From Mycobacterium sp. UM_WGJ (lineage in GTDB: Bacteria > Actinomycetota > Actinomycetes > Mycobacteriales > Mycobacteriaceae): a stretch of DNA of 64,000 bases. The translations under genes and the position numbers were made by a program. Shown one piece after another: positions 39,110 through 49,003 of this stretch (positions within the stretch are counted from its first letter, which is position 1; every line of letters begins with the position of its first letter). Below the pieces are notes generated by a model, which was not told where the DNA came from, ran no database searches, and saw nothing but the letters and a program-made list of their open reading frames with translations. The DNA lies in the NCBI RefSeq assembly GCF_000455125.1, contig NZ_AUWR01000008.1, positions 310,001 to 374,000 on the forward strand. Direction: 5' to 3'.

Positions 39110-42024
39110 TCAAAAAGATCAAAGATCAGCTGGACAGCCGGCAGGATCCGCACGTCAAGCGGCCGTTCTTCGCGCACATGCTGCGAATATTCGCGGTGCC
39201 GATCATCATCATCTGGATCGTCCTCACGGTGCTGGTGAATGTCCTTGTGCCCCAGCTGGAAGTCATCTCCGAGGAACACTCCGCGCCGCTCGCGCCCGTC
39301 GATGCGCCGTCGATGATCGCCAGCAAGCTGGTCGGTGAGAACTTTCAGGAATACAAATCCAACAGCACCGTGATGATGGTGGTGGTGGGCGAGGAAGAAC
39401 TCGGCGATGCCGCTCACCATTACTACGACGAGATCGTCGCGAAGCTGGTTGCCGACACAGCCCATGTCGAACACGCCCAGGACTTCTGGCGGGACCGACT
39501 GACCGCGGCAGGCGTGCAGAGCTCCGACGCCAAGGCCGCCTACATCATGCTCAACCTGGTCGGCAACCAGGGCATGACCGAGGCCAATGATTCGGTCGTC
39601 GCGGTCCGGCAGGCCATCGACGACACCCCAGCTCCGCCCGGGGTTCAGGCCTACGTCGCCGGGCCGGCCGCGCTGACTGCTGATCTGCGGCAGATCGGCG
39701 ACTCCAGTCTGGTCAAGATCACCCTGTTCACCATCGGCGCGATCGCGATCATGCTGCTGATCGTCTTCCGATCGGTGTCGGCGATGCTGACCCAGCTGTT
39801 TCTGACCCTGCTCGAGCTGATCTGTGCTCGCGGCGTCGTCGCGGTCCTCGGCTACAACGACGTCATGGGCCTGACCACGTTCGCGGTCAACATCATGGTG
39901 ATGCTCGCGATCGCAGCAGGCACGGACTACGGCATCTTTCTCATCGGCCGGTACCGGGAAGCCCGGCTGGCCGGCGAGGACCGGATCGATGCGTACTACA
40001 CCACCGTGCGCAGTGTCACGCCGGTGGTGTTGGGTTCGGGTCTGACCATCGCCGGGGCGTCGGCGATGCTGTATTTCACCCGGCTGCCCTACTTCCACAC
40101 CATGGGCATTCCGGTCTCGGTAGGCATGCTCGTGGTGGTCGCGGCCGCCCTCACCCTGGGGCCTGCCATGCTGGTGGTGGTCACCAGCTTTGGCCTGCTT
40201 GACCCCAAAAGAGCCAGGCCGGGCGGGTTCTGGCGCCGGGCCGGCGTGTCGGTGGTGCGCTGGCCGGGGCCGATCGCGGTGGCCAGCCTGGCCATCATCC
40301 TGATCGGTCTGGTCGCCCTGCCGGGGTTCAAACCCGGTTACGACGACCGCAAGTATCTGCCCCAGGACACCCCGGTCAACGTGGCCTATGCCGCTGCGGA
40401 GAAACACTTCTCGGCGGCCCGGATGGCGCCGGACATCACCATGGTCGAATCCGACCACGACATGCGCAATCCGGCCGACATGCTGGTGCTGGACCGGGTC
40501 GCCAAGAACATCATGCGGGTGGTCGGGATCGGGATGATCCAGGACATCACCCGACCGCTGGGGATTCCGCTGCAGCACAGCTCGATACCGTTCCAACTCA
40601 GCGTCTCCAACCAGCTGATGATCCAGAACATGAAGACGCTCAAGGACCGGATCAAGGACATCGACACCATCTCCCAGCAACTCGACAAGGACATCGAGTT
40701 GCTGATCCAGATGTACGGGTACCTCCAGGAGGTCGACCGCACGTTCGACGACACGGCCGAGGTCACCCGAAACACGGTGGACGTCTCCGACCGGATCCGC
40801 GACCACATCGCGGAGTTCGACGATCAGTTTCGCCCGCTGCGCTCCTACTTCTACTGGGAGCCGCACTGTTTCGACATCCCGATGTGCAACGCGCTGCGCA
40901 ACACCTTCGACGCCACCGACGGCATCGACCAACTCGCCGAGCAGTTGCACTACCTGTCCGACGACATCACCAAGACGGCACGCCTGCTGCCGCAGGCGGT
41001 CGAACTGCTGCCGGCCGTGGTCGACACCATGCGGATCATGCGCGGACTGGTGCTGACGGTGCACTCGACGTTCTCGGCGTTCATCGATCAGATGGAGGAC
41101 CTGAGCAACACCCAGATCATGATGGGTCAGAGCTTCGACGACTCCAAGAACGACGACTTCTTCTACCTGCCCGCAGAGGCGTTCGACAACAAGGACTTCC
41201 AGACCGGTCTCCGGCTGTTCATGTCACCGGACGGCAAGTCGGCACGGTTTTTCGTCACGCACCAGACCTATCCGGCGACCGCGGAGGGCATCAAACGGGT
41301 CGAGCCGGAGCGGATCGCTGCCCAAGAAGCCCTGAAGCAGTCGTCGTTGGCGGACGCCAAGGTCTACATCGGCGGGATGGCCGCTCTCTATGAAGACATG
41401 CAGAACGGCGCCAAGTACGACCTGATGATCGCGGTCGTGGCGTCGCTCACGCTGATCTTCTTGATCATGATGATGATCACCCGAAGCCTGGTGGCCGCAG
41501 CGGTCATTCTCGGCACCGCATCCAGTTCTATCGCCGCGTCTTTCGGCATCTCGGTGTTGATCTGGCAGCACATTTTCGGCCAGCACATCTATTGGGTGAC
41601 ACTGGTGCTGGCGGTGATCGTGTTGCTGGCCGTCGGCTCGGATTACAACCTGCTGCTGGTCTCCCGCTTCGAGGAGGAGATACACGCGGGGCTCAAGACC
41701 GGCTACATACGGGCGATGGCGGGCAGCGGCGGCGTGGTGACCTCGGCGGGCATGGTGTTCGCCGCCACCATGGGCATCATGTTCTTCAGTGATCTCAAGG
41801 CCATCGGCATGTATGGCACCACCGTGGCAATCGGTTTGCTGCTGGATACCTTCGTGGTCCGGGCGTTCTTCATGCCGTCGATCGCCACGTTGTTGGGCAA
41901 GTGGTTCTGGTGGCCGCAGGTGGTCCGGCCGTGGGGTCCCAACAAGAACGTTCGCGGGATCGCGGCACACACCCCGCGTGAAGAGTCCACCGACACAGAC
42001 AGATTCGCGGCGCCCGCGCAGTAG
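39106..42024 (+). CDS. mmpL: MmpL RND-family lipid/siderophore transporter
   Basis: A 972-residue RND transporter. There is one N-terminal helix, a large periplasmic loop, then two clusters of helices each holding the proton-relay Asp-Tyr pair: TDYGIFLIGRYREAR near residue 275 and SDYNLLLVSRFEEE near residue 848. Length and the coupled MmpS suggest the MmpL4/MmpL5 group (siderophore, glycopeptidolipid or drug export), but the cargo is unknown. The ATG overlaps the mmpS stop. Convergent with degV. Confidence 0.9.
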   Translation: MIKKIKDQLDSRQDPHVKRPFFAHMLRIFAVPIIIIWIVLTVLVNVLVPQLEVISEEHSAPLAPVDAPSMIASKLVGENFQEYKSNSTVMMVVVGEEELGDAAHHYYDEIVAKLVADTAHVEHAQDFWRDRLTAAGVQSSDAKAAYIMLNLVGNQGMTEANDSVVAVRQAIDDTPAPPGVQAYVAGPAALTADLRQIGDSSLVKITLFTIGAIAIMLLIVFRSVSAMLTQLFLTLLELICARGVVAVLGYNDVMGLTTFAVNIMVMLAIAAGTDYGIFLIGRYREARLAGEDRIDAYYTTVRSVTPVVLGSGLTIAGASAMLYFTRLPYFHTMGIPVSVGMLVVVAAALTLGPAMLVVVTSFGLLDPKRARPGGFWRRAGVSVVRWPGPIAVASLAIILIGLVALPGFKPGYDDRKYLPQDTPVNVAYAAAEKHFSAARMAPDITMVESDHDMRNPADMLVLDRVAKNIMRVVGIGMIQDITRPLGIPLQHSSIPFQLSVSNQLMIQNMKTLKDRIKDIDTISQQLDKDIELLIQMYGYLQEVDRTFDDTAEVTRNTVDVSDRIRDHIAEFDDQFRPLRSYFYWEPHCFDIPMCNALRNTFDATDGIDQLAEQLHYLSDDITKTARLLPQAVELLPAVVDTMRIMRGLVLTVHSTFSAFIDQMEDLSNTQIMMGQSFDDSKNDDFFYLPAEAFDNKDFQTGLRLFMSPDGKSARFFVTHQTYPATAEGIKRVEPERIAAQEALKQSSLADAKVYIGGMAALYEDMQNGAKYDLMIAVVASLTLIFLIMMMITRSLVAAAVILGTASSSIAASFGISVLIWQHIFGQHIYWVTLVLAVIVLLAVGSDYNLLLVSRFEEEIHAGLKTGYIRAMAGSGGVVTSAGMVFAATMGIMFFSDLKAIGMYGTTVAIGLLLDTFVVRAFFMPSIATLLGKWFWWPQVVRPWGPNKNVRGIAAHTPREESTDTDRFAAPAQ

Positions 42025-42044
42025 GCAGGCCGGGGTCGACGCGC

Positions 42045-42887
42045 TCAGGCCCCGCCCGGATCGACATCGACACACACCGCGACGGCACCGGCGCCCACGT
42101 GCAGGGCCAACGTCGGGCACAGGCTGGTGATCACCGCGGGCGCACAGACCGGCAACCGCTCCGCCAGCGCACCGGCGACCTCCTGGGCCCCCTGCGGATT
42201 GGCGACGTGATGCACCGCCAGTGCCGCTGAGCGATCCCCGACCACATCACAGACCCGGTCGATCATCGACGCGACGGCCTTGCTGACGGTGCGGATGCGT
42301 TGCGCCAGAACGAGCTTGCCATCCTCGACCGCCAGCAGCGGTTTGAGCGACAGGGCGGTTCCCAGCCACGCCGCCGCGCTGCCGATCCGGCCGCTGCGCC
42401 GCAGGTTGTCCAGCCGCTGCACCACCATGTAGGCGTGAGCACGCTGCACGGCGGCGTCCGCCGCTTCCGCGACGCCTTGCAGGTCGGCGCCGCCGGCGGC
42501 CGCTCGAGCCGCGGCCAACACCGCGAATCCGGTGCCCATCGCGGCCGATTTCGAGTCGATCACCCGCACGGCGGGACCGATCTGGCCGGCTACCTGCTCG
42601 GCGGTGCCGAACGTCCCGGACAGCGCCGAGGAAATGTGCACCGCCACCACCCCGGAGCCCGCGCTGTAGTCCAGCGCAGTGCGGTAGACCTCCGCCAGCT
42701 CCTGCGGGCCCGCCCCGGATGTGGTGACGCGCTCGCGCGCATAGATGTCCGCGGGCACGTCGTCGACGCCGTCGCGCAGATCGGCTCCGTCGAGCAGGAT
42801 GTGCAGCGGTACCGTGCGAATCCCCCAGCGGTCACGCACCTCGAGAGGCAGGCAGGCCGACGAGTCGGTGATGACGACGACGCTCAT
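42045..42887 (-). CDS. DegV-family fatty-acid-binding protein (Rv2417c-like)
   Basis: A 280-residue DegV protein. VVVITDSSACLP opens the fold, and VAVHISSALSGTFG and RVIDSKSAAMGTGF are the ligand-binding segments. DegV/FakB proteins carry a single fatty acid. It starts six bases after octT, which transfers an octanoyl group, so a role in handling the acyl donor is a reasonable but untested idea. Confidence 0.87.
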   Translation of the reverse strand: MSVVVITDSSACLPLEVRDRWGIRTVPLHILLDGADLRDGVDDVPADIYARERVTTSGAGPQELAEVYRTALDYSAGSGVVAVHISSALSGTFGTAEQVAGQIGPAVRVIDSKSAAMGTGFAVLAAARAAAGGADLQGVAEAADAAVQRAHAYMVVQRLDNLRRSGRIGSAAAWLGTALSLKPLLAVEDGKLVLAQRIRTVSKAVASMIDRVCDVVGDRSAALAVHHVANPQGAQEVAGALAERLPVCAPAVITSLCPTLALHVGAGAVAVCVDVDPGGA

Positions 42888-42893
42888 CGGGGG

Positions 42894-43643
42894 TCACCCC
42901 AACGGGCCGGGCACGCCGGCCTCACCCAGGGCCTTGAGCATCAGGTCGGCGACAGCCCGGTGCGCCTCGAAATTCCAATGGATGCCGTCCGGATTGGCGC
43001 GGCCGCTCATGACCTCGTCGCCCACCGCGGCCTTCAGGTCCACCAGGGGTACATCATGTTCCCGCGACCAGGCCGTGATTGCCCGCACCGTGGGTTCCCG
43101 TCCCTGGTGGGCGCGGCCGTAGGTGTCCGCGATGTGCACCGACGGCAGCGAAGCCACAATGGGAATGCCTGGCCTGTTGAAATCTATTGCACCCCTGGTC
43201 ATCTCGAGATATTCCACGGTGAGATGCGGAGGTAGGGCCGCCCGCGCCACCGGCGAGAGCCGGGGCTGCAGCCAGCCGTAGCCGTCGCGGACCCAACGCC
43301 GCAGCCAGGCCGGCCGCACATAGCGGATCAATTCACGCATGGCCGTCGGCCACACCGAGGGCAGTGAGTCCATCCCGCTGGTGGCGAAGATGACCGCCCC
43401 GGCCCGCGGCAGTGCCGCCCACGCCCGCGGGTCCTGGGTGGACGCCCACCAGACGTCTCGGCTGGTCCAGCCGATGCGACCGATCAGTTCGACATCCCAG
43501 TCCAACTGGCTGGCAACGATGTTCGGCCAGATCCGCGGATCATCGGCGGGCAGCCCGCCGGTGGGCCCGTAATAGGACAGCGAGTCGGCGAAGACCAGCA
43601 GGGTGGGACGGGCTTGCGCGGGCTTCCGCGGTTCAGAGGACAT
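42894..43643 (-). CDS. octT: OctT diglucosylglycerate octanoyltransferase
   Basis: A 249-residue SGNH-fold protein. [14 protein letters not shown] contains the nucleophile Ser block and DGIHWN the His of the catalytic dyad. In mycobacteria OctT adds octanoate to diglucosylglycerate early in methylglucose lipopolysaccharide synthesis. Its ATG at 43643 lies inside the 3' end of gpgP, overlapping by 11 bases; longer frames upstream are gpgP shadow. Confidence 0.83.
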   Translation of the reverse strand: MSSEPRKPAQARPTLLVFADSLSYYGPTGGLPADDPRIWPNIVASQLDWDVELIGRIGWTSRDVWWASTQDPRAWAALPRAGAVIFATSGMDSLPSVWPTAMRELIRYVRPAWLRRWVRDGYGWLQPRLSPVARAALPPHLTVEYLEMTRGAIDFNRPGIPIVASLPSVHIADTYGRAHQGREPTVRAITAWSREHDVPLVDLKAAVGDEVMSGRANPDGIHWNFEAHRAVADLMLKALGEAGVPGPLG

Positions 43644-44316
43644 CGCTGGCCACCTGTGCGGAGGCGTTCCAGACGTCAAGACGCCATCGCACATCGGCGA
43701 AGTCGTCCTGGTCTGAATCGGTTCCCTCGGAGTATCCGCTGAGCTGGGTCCAGCTGGCGTTGGCCATCCCGCCCAGTGCCGGCCAGTTCTCTACCGGCAG
43801 CCGCAGCAACGCCGCTGTCAGAGCGGCGATCAGCCCGCCGTGGGCGACCAGCACCACCGGCTGATCGGCGTGCTCTGCTCTGCCCCAGTCCGGCTCCCCT
43901 GCCACCAACTCGCGCACCAACGGAACGCTGCGCTCGGCCACATCGATGCGGCTCTCCCCGCCGTGGGGTGCCCATCGGGCGTCGTCACGCCAAGCCAGCC
44001 GGGCGCCCGGTGCGGCGGCGTCGACCTCTTCATGGGTCAGCCCCTGCCAGTCACCCAGATGCGTTTCCCGCAACCTGGTGTCCACTCGGACCTGCAGCCC
44101 GTTGTGCTCGGCCAGCACGGTGGCGGTGTCGTAGGCCCGCCACAGATCCGAGGACACGATCAGCAGCGGGTGTCGTTTGCGCAGCACCTCTGCCGCCGCC
44201 TCCGCCTGCGCCCGACCCAGGTCGCTGAGAACGGTGTCCAGCTGACCCTGCATCCGGCTGCCGGCGTTGAACTCGGTCTGGCCGTGCCGCAGCAGGATCA
44301 GCCTGCGGACCCTCAC
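43633..44316 (-). CDS. gpgP: GpgP glucosyl-3-phosphoglycerate phosphatase
   Basis: A 227-residue histidine phosphatase. RHGQTE (Arg10, His11) starts the active site, and VLVAHGGLI supplies the second His. It dephosphorylates glucosyl-3-phosphoglycerate in methylglucose lipopolysaccharide synthesis, one step before OctT's branch. Overlaps octT downstream and rsfS upstream (ATGA at 44313-44316). Confidence 0.87.
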   Translation of the reverse strand: MRVRRLILLRHGQTEFNAGSRMQGQLDTVLSDLGRAQAEAAAEVLRKRHPLLIVSSDLWRAYDTATVLAEHNGLQVRVDTRLRETHLGDWQGLTHEEVDAAAPGARLAWRDDARWAPHGGESRIDVAERSVPLVRELVAGEPDWGRAEHADQPVVLVAHGGLIAALTAALLRLPVENWPALGGMANASWTQLSGYSEGTDSDQDDFADVRWRLDVWNASAQVASDVL

Positions 44317-44708
44317 GACGCGTCCTCGGGGGTCGGCTCAGCGGCCGAGTCCGCTAAGTCCACCGGCACCAGCGGGCAGTCCTTCCACAGCCGGTCCAGC
44401 GCGTAGAAGTCCCGCTCGTCCTGGTGCTGGATGTGCACCACGATGTCGACGTAGTCCAGCAGAGTCCAGCGCCCCTCCCGAGTGCCCTCGCGGCGCGCCG
44501 GCTTATAGCCGGCCAGGCGCATCTTGTCCTCGACCTCGTCGACGATCGCGTTGACCTGGCGCTCGTTGGAGGCCGAGGCGATGACGAAGCAGTCGGTGAT
44601 GACCAGTTGCGCTGAGACATCGATCACGACGACGTCATCGGCCAGCTTGTTGGACGCGGCGCCGGCCGCCACGGTGGCCATCCGCACGGCCTCGGGTGTC
44701 GCGGTCAT
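44313..44708 (-). CDS. rsfS: RsfS ribosomal silencing factor
   Basis: A 131-residue protein that binds uL14 on the 50S subunit and blocks subunit joining in starvation. The core [42 protein letters not shown] and [12 protein letters not shown] is standard for the DUF143 family. The ATG at 44708 overlaps the nadD stop by four bases; upstream codons are nadD shadow. Confidence 0.92.
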   Translation of the reverse strand: MTATPEAVRMATVAAGAASNKLADDVVVIDVSAQLVITDCFVIASASNERQVNAIVDEVEDKMRLAGYKPARREGTREGRWTLLDYVDIVVHIQHQDERDFYALDRLWKDCPLVPVDLADSAAEPTPEDAS

Positions 44709-45328
44709 TGTTGGTCTCCGGGGGTCGGTTGGTAGAGGCGGCGCTTGGACACGTACTGGACCACCCCGTCTGGTACCAGGTACCAGATCGGGCGGGATTC
44801 TGCCGCGCGCCGGCGGCAATCGGTAGACGAGATCGCCAGCGCCGGCACCTCGACCAGCGTCAAAGCGTGCGGCGGCAGGGAGCCGAGCGCATCAGCGAGA
44901 TGATCGCCGTTGAGCTCGTAACCGGGCCGGCTCACCCCCACAAACCGCGCCATCTCGAACATCTCCGGCCAATCCTGCCAGGACAGAATGGTGGCCAGCG
45001 CGTCCGCACCGGTGATGAAATAGAGCTCGGCGTCCGGGTTCTGTTCCTGCAGGTCACGCAAGGTGTCTTTGGTGTAGGTCGGACCGCCGCGATCGATGTC
45101 GGCGCGGCTCACCGAGAACCGCGGGTTGGACGCGGTGGCGATCACCGTCATCAGGTAACGGTCCTCCGCGGCGGTGACCCGACGGTCCTTGAGCCACGGC
45201 TGGCCCGTCGGCACGAAGACCACCTCGTCGAGCTCGAACAGGTCGGCGACCTCACTGGCGGCGACCAGGTGGCCATGATGGATGGGATCGAACGTCCCAC
45301 CCATGACTCCCAGCCGCCGTTTTCGCAC
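44705..45328 (-). CDS. nadD: NadD nicotinate-nucleotide adenylyltransferase
   Basis: A 207-residue enzyme making deamido-NAD from nicotinate mononucleotide and [14 protein letters not shown] is the nucleotidyltransferase motif and ISSTDCRRR the second nucleotide-binding block (S-S-T-x-x-R). The GTG at 45328 ([11 protein letters not shown]) is given; the frame is open to 45379. First in the chain nadD-rsfS-gpgP-octT-degV, in which every neighbour overlaps or lies within six bases. Confidence 0.92.
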   Translation of the reverse strand: MRKRRLGVMGGTFDPIHHGHLVAASEVADLFELDEVVFVPTGQPWLKDRRVTAAEDRYLMTVIATASNPRFSVSRADIDRGGPTYTKDTLRDLQEQNPDAELYFITGADALATILSWQDWPEMFEMARFVGVSRPGYELNGDHLADALGSLPPHALTLVEVPALAISSTDCRRRAAESRPIWYLVPDGVVQYVSKRRLYQPTPGDQQ

Positions 45329-45495
45329 GATAGGCCAGCTTACTTGGGGTCCTCGTCGACCTGAGCGCACTGGTCGCACCGCTCGGCCCCGGCCTAGGCG
45401 GCCGATGCGCCAAACGGCTTTCCGCTTCGGCGTACGCTCACCGAAGGACGCAACCCCCCGTTGCTACCCCGAAGCCAATGCCAATCGTGTAGAAG

Positions 45496-46548
45496 ATGTC
45501 TGTGGAAGATTTTCCGGTGAGCTCAATAGATCGCGCCCAGGCGGCCAAGAACGCCATGGTCAGGCGTTTTTACACGCGTGCCCAGACCAGCGGCGAGATC
45601 CGGCTGCCGGCGGTGCCGAGCATGCTCGAGGAATACGTCACAATGTGCTCTGCCGTGTTCGCCGGCCTGGGCAAACCCTTCAGCGACGACGAACTCGCCC
45701 GCCTCCGAGAAGTCCTGGCGGGCCAACTGGCTGAGGCCTACTCGCACTCACTGCGCTCGCACATCGTCATCTCCTACAACGCCCCGATCGGCCCCACTCT
45801 GGACTACACGGTCCGTGCCCAGTGGAACAGCGTCGCGGACGCGTACGCCGCCTGGCTGGACACGCGGAAGCCACCGCTGTTCGGCACCGAACCCGACGCA
45901 CGGGTCTGGCACCTCGCCTGCGAGGCCGACGATCCGGCCTCCCATCGGGTGCTCGAGATCGGCGGGGGCACCGGGCGTAACGCCCTGGCGCTGGCGCGTC
46001 GCGGTCATCCGGTCGACGTCGTCGAAATGACCCCGAAGTTCGCCGAGATGCTCACGACCGACGCGGCGGCGGAATCCTTGGACGTGCGCGTCATCGTGCG
46101 CGACGTCTTCGAAGACGCCGATGACCTGCGCGACGACTACCAGATGATGGTGCTTTCTGAGGTGTTGACCGATTTCCGGTCCACCGCGGAGCTACGCAGC
46201 CTGTTCGAGCTCGCCGCCCGATGCCTGGCTCCCGGCGGGCGCCTGGTGTTCAACAGCTTCCTGGCGCACGACGGCTACGAACCCGACAGTGCCGCCCGGG
46301 AATTCTGCCAGCAGGTGTACTCGGGTCTGTACACCCGCGCCGAGATGTCGGCCGCGTCGGCCGGCCTACCCCTGCAGCTGCTCTCCGACGAGTCCGTGCA
46401 TGACTACGAGAAAACGCACCTGCCCGAGGGCGGCTGGCCACCCACCAGCTGGTACATCGAATGGATCAGCGGGCAGGACGCGTTCCGCACCACGCGGGAG
46501 GAAAGCCCGATGGAGTTGCGCTGGCTGATCTACCAGCGGACGCACTGA
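45496..46548 (+). CDS. SAM-dependent methyltransferase, target unknown
   Basis: A 350-residue class I methyltransferase. Motif I is VLEIGGGTGRNALALARRG near residue 155, motif II is VDVVEMTP, and LAPGGRLVFNSF lies near residue 250. An unusual helical N-terminus of about 140 residues precedes the fold. The C-terminal ELRWLIYQRTH is distinctive. Only this gene is on the plus strand between long minus-strand runs, so it is a single-gene unit ended by the hairpin at 46557. Substrate unknown. Confidence 0.75.
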   Translation: MSVEDFPVSSIDRAQAAKNAMVRRFYTRAQTSGEIRLPAVPSMLEEYVTMCSAVFAGLGKPFSDDELARLREVLAGQLAEAYSHSLRSHIVISYNAPIGPTLDYTVRAQWNSVADAYAAWLDTRKPPLFGTEPDARVWHLACEADDPASHRVLEIGGGTGRNALALARRGHPVDVVEMTPKFAEMLTTDAAAESLDVRVIVRDVFEDADDLRDDYQMMVLSEVLTDFRSTAELRSLFELAARCLAPGGRLVFNSFLAHDGYEPDSAAREFCQQVYSGLYTRAEMSAASAGLPLQLLSDESVHDYEKTHLPEGGWPPTSWYIEWISGQDAFRTTREESPMELRWLIYQRTH

Positions 46549-46556
46549 GCGACCGG

Positions 46557-46580
46557 GCTGGCCCCTGGAACTGGGCCAGC
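46557..46580. terminator. Hairpin between the methyltransferase and the VWA gene
   Basis: GCTGGCCC (46557 onward, G at 46557 to C at 46564) pairs with GGGCCAGC (46573-46580), an 8-bp stem with an 8-nt loop between two convergent genes. No T-tract follows. Confidence 0.55.
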
Positions 46581-46636
46581 TCCCGGGTCCAGAAGGTCCC
46601 CCGGGCGCCCAAGTGCCGCCGCAAGCGCGACGCGGG

Positions 46637-48079
46637 CTAGACCGGCAGCAGGGCGTCGATGACTCCGGCCAGTTGCTTGGCCGAGCGGCATTCGTGCATC
46701 GCGATCACGTCGCTGTACCGCGGCACCGCGGAATCGCCACTGCCCCACAGATGCGCCGGCTCGGGGTTGAGCCAGTGCGCATGGCGGCTGGCGGTCACCA
46801 GGTGCGACAGCACCTCCACACCTGGGTTTCGGTAATTTGTGCGACCGTCACCGAGGACCAGCAGCGCGCTGCGCGGCGACACCACGTTCGGATAGTTCTC
46901 GGCGAACGAGACGAACGCATTGCCGTAGTCGGAATGGCCGTCGCGGGTGTAGACCCCGGACTCCCGGGTAATCCGCTGGATCGCCACGGCCAGGTCGGCC
47001 TCCGGCCCGAACAGGTGCGTCACTTCGTCGGTCGTGTCGATGAACGCAAACACGCGAACTCTCGAAAACTGTTGCCGCAGCGCATGAACCAATAGCAAGG
47101 TGAAATGGCTGAAGCCGGCGACCGAGCCGGAGACATCGCACAGCACCACCAGCTCGGGTCGCGCGGGACGCGGCTTGCGCAGGACTACGTCGATCGGCAC
47201 CCCGCCGGTGGACATCGACTTGCGCAGCGTCTTGCGCAGGTCGATGGTGCCGGCCCGGGAGCGTCGCCGGCGCGCGGCCAGCCGGGTCGCCAGGGTGCGG
47301 GCCAGCGGCGCCACCACCCGGCGCATCTGGCGCAACTGTTCGCCGGAGGCACGCAGGAACTCGACGTTCTCGCTCAGCTGCGGGATGCCGTACATCTGGA
47401 CGTGTTCGCGCCCCAACTGCTCGGCGGTGCGCCGCTTCGTCTCGGCGTCAACGAGCTTGCGCAGTGCCGCGATCCGCTGCGCCGCCATCGCCTTGGCGAT
47501 CTGCTCCTGAGTGGGACTGGGCTCGTCGCCGTAGGGCGCGAGCAGTCCGGCCAGCAGTTTGCCCTCCAACTCGTCGAGCGCCAGTGCTTTGAGCGCCTGG
47601 TAGGCGGAGTAGGACGGGCCCCGGCTGGAGCGGTATTGCCCGTAGGCGCCGACGATCGCGGCGATCATCGCCGACAACCGGGGATCGGTGTCGGCGAGAT
47701 CGGGATTCGCGGTCAGCAGGTCGAGCAGCATGGCCCGCATGTCCTCGGCGTCCTCCGGCAGCGGCACGGAATCCGACGGATCAGCCTCGTCCCCGTCGAC
47801 CACCACCGCGCGTCCGCCCAGCGCGGCGGGGAACCACAGATCGAACATGGCGTCGTAGGTGTCGCGGTGATCGGGCCGGCGCAGCACCGCGCAGGCCAGC
47901 CCTTCTCGCAGCACTTCCCGGTCATCGAGCCCGATCGCGGTCAACACCCGCCCGGCGTCAACGGTCTCGGAGGGGCCCACCGAAATCCCTTGCCCGCGCA
48001 GCGCTTCCACGAACCCCACCAGATGCCCCGGAATTCCATGCGGGGCAAGAGGTTGCGACGGGCGGGTGCGGCGGACCAT
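46637..48079 (-). CDS. VWA-domain CoxE-like protein (Rv2425c-like)
   Basis: A 480-residue protein. The helical N-terminal part opens with GFVEALRGQGISVGPSETVDAGRVL, typical of the CoxE family. The C-terminal von Willebrand A domain carries the metal-ion site DVSGS near residue 317 and ends GDGRTNYRNPGVEVL. It pairs with the MoxR ATPase upstream, as MoxR-VWA partners usually do in assembling or metallating enzymes; the client is unknown. Its ATG coincides with the last base of the ATPase stop. Confidence 0.87.
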   Translation of the reverse strand: MVRRTRPSQPLAPHGIPGHLVGFVEALRGQGISVGPSETVDAGRVLTAIGLDDREVLREGLACAVLRRPDHRDTYDAMFDLWFPAALGGRAVVVDGDEADPSDSVPLPEDAEDMRAMLLDLLTANPDLADTDPRLSAMIAAIVGAYGQYRSSRGPSYSAYQALKALALDELEGKLLAGLLAPYGDEPSPTQEQIAKAMAAQRIAALRKLVDAETKRRTAEQLGREHVQMYGIPQLSENVEFLRASGEQLRQMRRVVAPLARTLATRLAARRRRSRAGTIDLRKTLRKSMSTGGVPIDVVLRKPRPARPELVVLCDVSGSVAGFSHFTLLLVHALRQQFSRVRVFAFIDTTDEVTHLFGPEADLAVAIQRITRESGVYTRDGHSDYGNAFVSFAENYPNVVSPRSALLVLGDGRTNYRNPGVEVLSHLVTASRHAHWLNPEPAHLWGSGDSAVPRYSDVIAMHECRSAKQLAGVIDALLPV

Positions 48080-48978
48080 CAGTTCAGTCGCAGCTCTCCG
48101 GATGCCCGCACCTGATCGGACTGGTGCTTGAGCACCACTCCCAGGGTGGCAGCGACGGTGGCGTCGTCGATGGTGTCCATGCCCAGGGCCAAGATGGTGC
48201 GGCCCCAGTCGATGGTCTCGGCCACCGACGGCAGCTTCTTGAGCTGCATGCCGCGCAGCACCGCGATGATGCGCACCAGCTCGGCGGCCAGATGCTCGGG
48301 CAGTTCAGGCACCCGCGACAGCAGAATCCGGCGTTCCAGGTCCGGATCGGGGAAGTCGATGTGCAAGAACAGGCAGCGGCGCTTGAGCGCTTCGGACAGT
48401 TCCCGGGTGGCGTTGGAGGTCAACACCGTGAACGGGGTGCGCGCCGCGGTGATCGTGCCCAGTTCCGGAACGGTGACCGCGAAGTCGGACAGCACCTCCA
48501 GCAGCAGACCCTCGATCTCGATGTCGGCCTTGTCGGTCTCGTCGATCAGCAGCACGGTCGGATCGGTGCGCCGGATCGCGGTCAGCAGCGGCCGCGACAG
48601 CAGGAACTCCTCGGAGAACACATCCATCTTGGTGGCGTCCCAGTCACCGCCGTTGGATCCCGACTGGATGCGCAGAATCTGCTTGGCGTGATTCCACTCA
48701 TAGAGCGCCCGGGCCTCGTCGACGCCCTCGTAACACTGCAACCGCACCAGCCCGGACCCGGTGGCCGCGGCCACCGCGCGGGCCAGCTCGGTCTTGCCGA
48801 CCCCGGCCGGACCCTCCACCAGCAGGGGTTTGCCCAGCCGGTCGGCCAGGAACACCGCGGTGGTGGTGGCGGTGTCGGCCAGATACCCGGTTTCGGCCAG
48901 CCGGCGGGCCACGTCGTCGATGTCGGCGAACAGCGGCGCCTGGCGGGCCGGGGTTGCGGGGATGGCGGGTTTGTCCAT
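48079..48978 (-). CDS. MoxR-family AAA+ ATPase (Rv2426c-like)
   Basis: A 299-residue AAA+ ATPase. Walker A is GPAGVGKT, Walker B VLLIDETDKAD, sensor 1 TSN, with LKRRCLFLHIDFPD as the arginine-finger region. The ATG at 48978 has AAGGAG ten bases upstream; an ATG 51 bases earlier lacks one. Works with the downstream VWA protein as a chaperone pair. Confidence 0.88.
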   Translation of the reverse strand: MDKPAIPATPARQAPLFADIDDVARRLAETGYLADTATTTAVFLADRLGKPLLVEGPAGVGKTELARAVAAATGSGLVRLQCYEGVDEARALYEWNHAKQILRIQSGSNGGDWDATKMDVFSEEFLLSRPLLTAIRRTDPTVLLIDETDKADIEIEGLLLEVLSDFAVTVPELGTITAARTPFTVLTSNATRELSEALKRRCLFLHIDFPDPDLERRILLSRVPELPEHLAAELVRIIAVLRGMQLKKLPSVAETIDWGRTILALGMDTIDDATVAATLGVVLKHQSDQVRASGELRLN

Positions 48979-49003
48979 GTGGATGTAGCTCCTTCGAGGC
49001 GCC

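Noticed and set aside
38947-41064. 705-codon minus-strand frame opposite mmpL, with a His-rich run
   Set aside because: It is the antisense shadow of a high-GC coding frame. No ribosome site or domain is seen, and the mmpL frame on the other strand is clearly the gene.
42025-42060. Terminator between mmpL and degV
   Set aside because: Only GGGG/CCCC can pair across a long loop; too weak to call.
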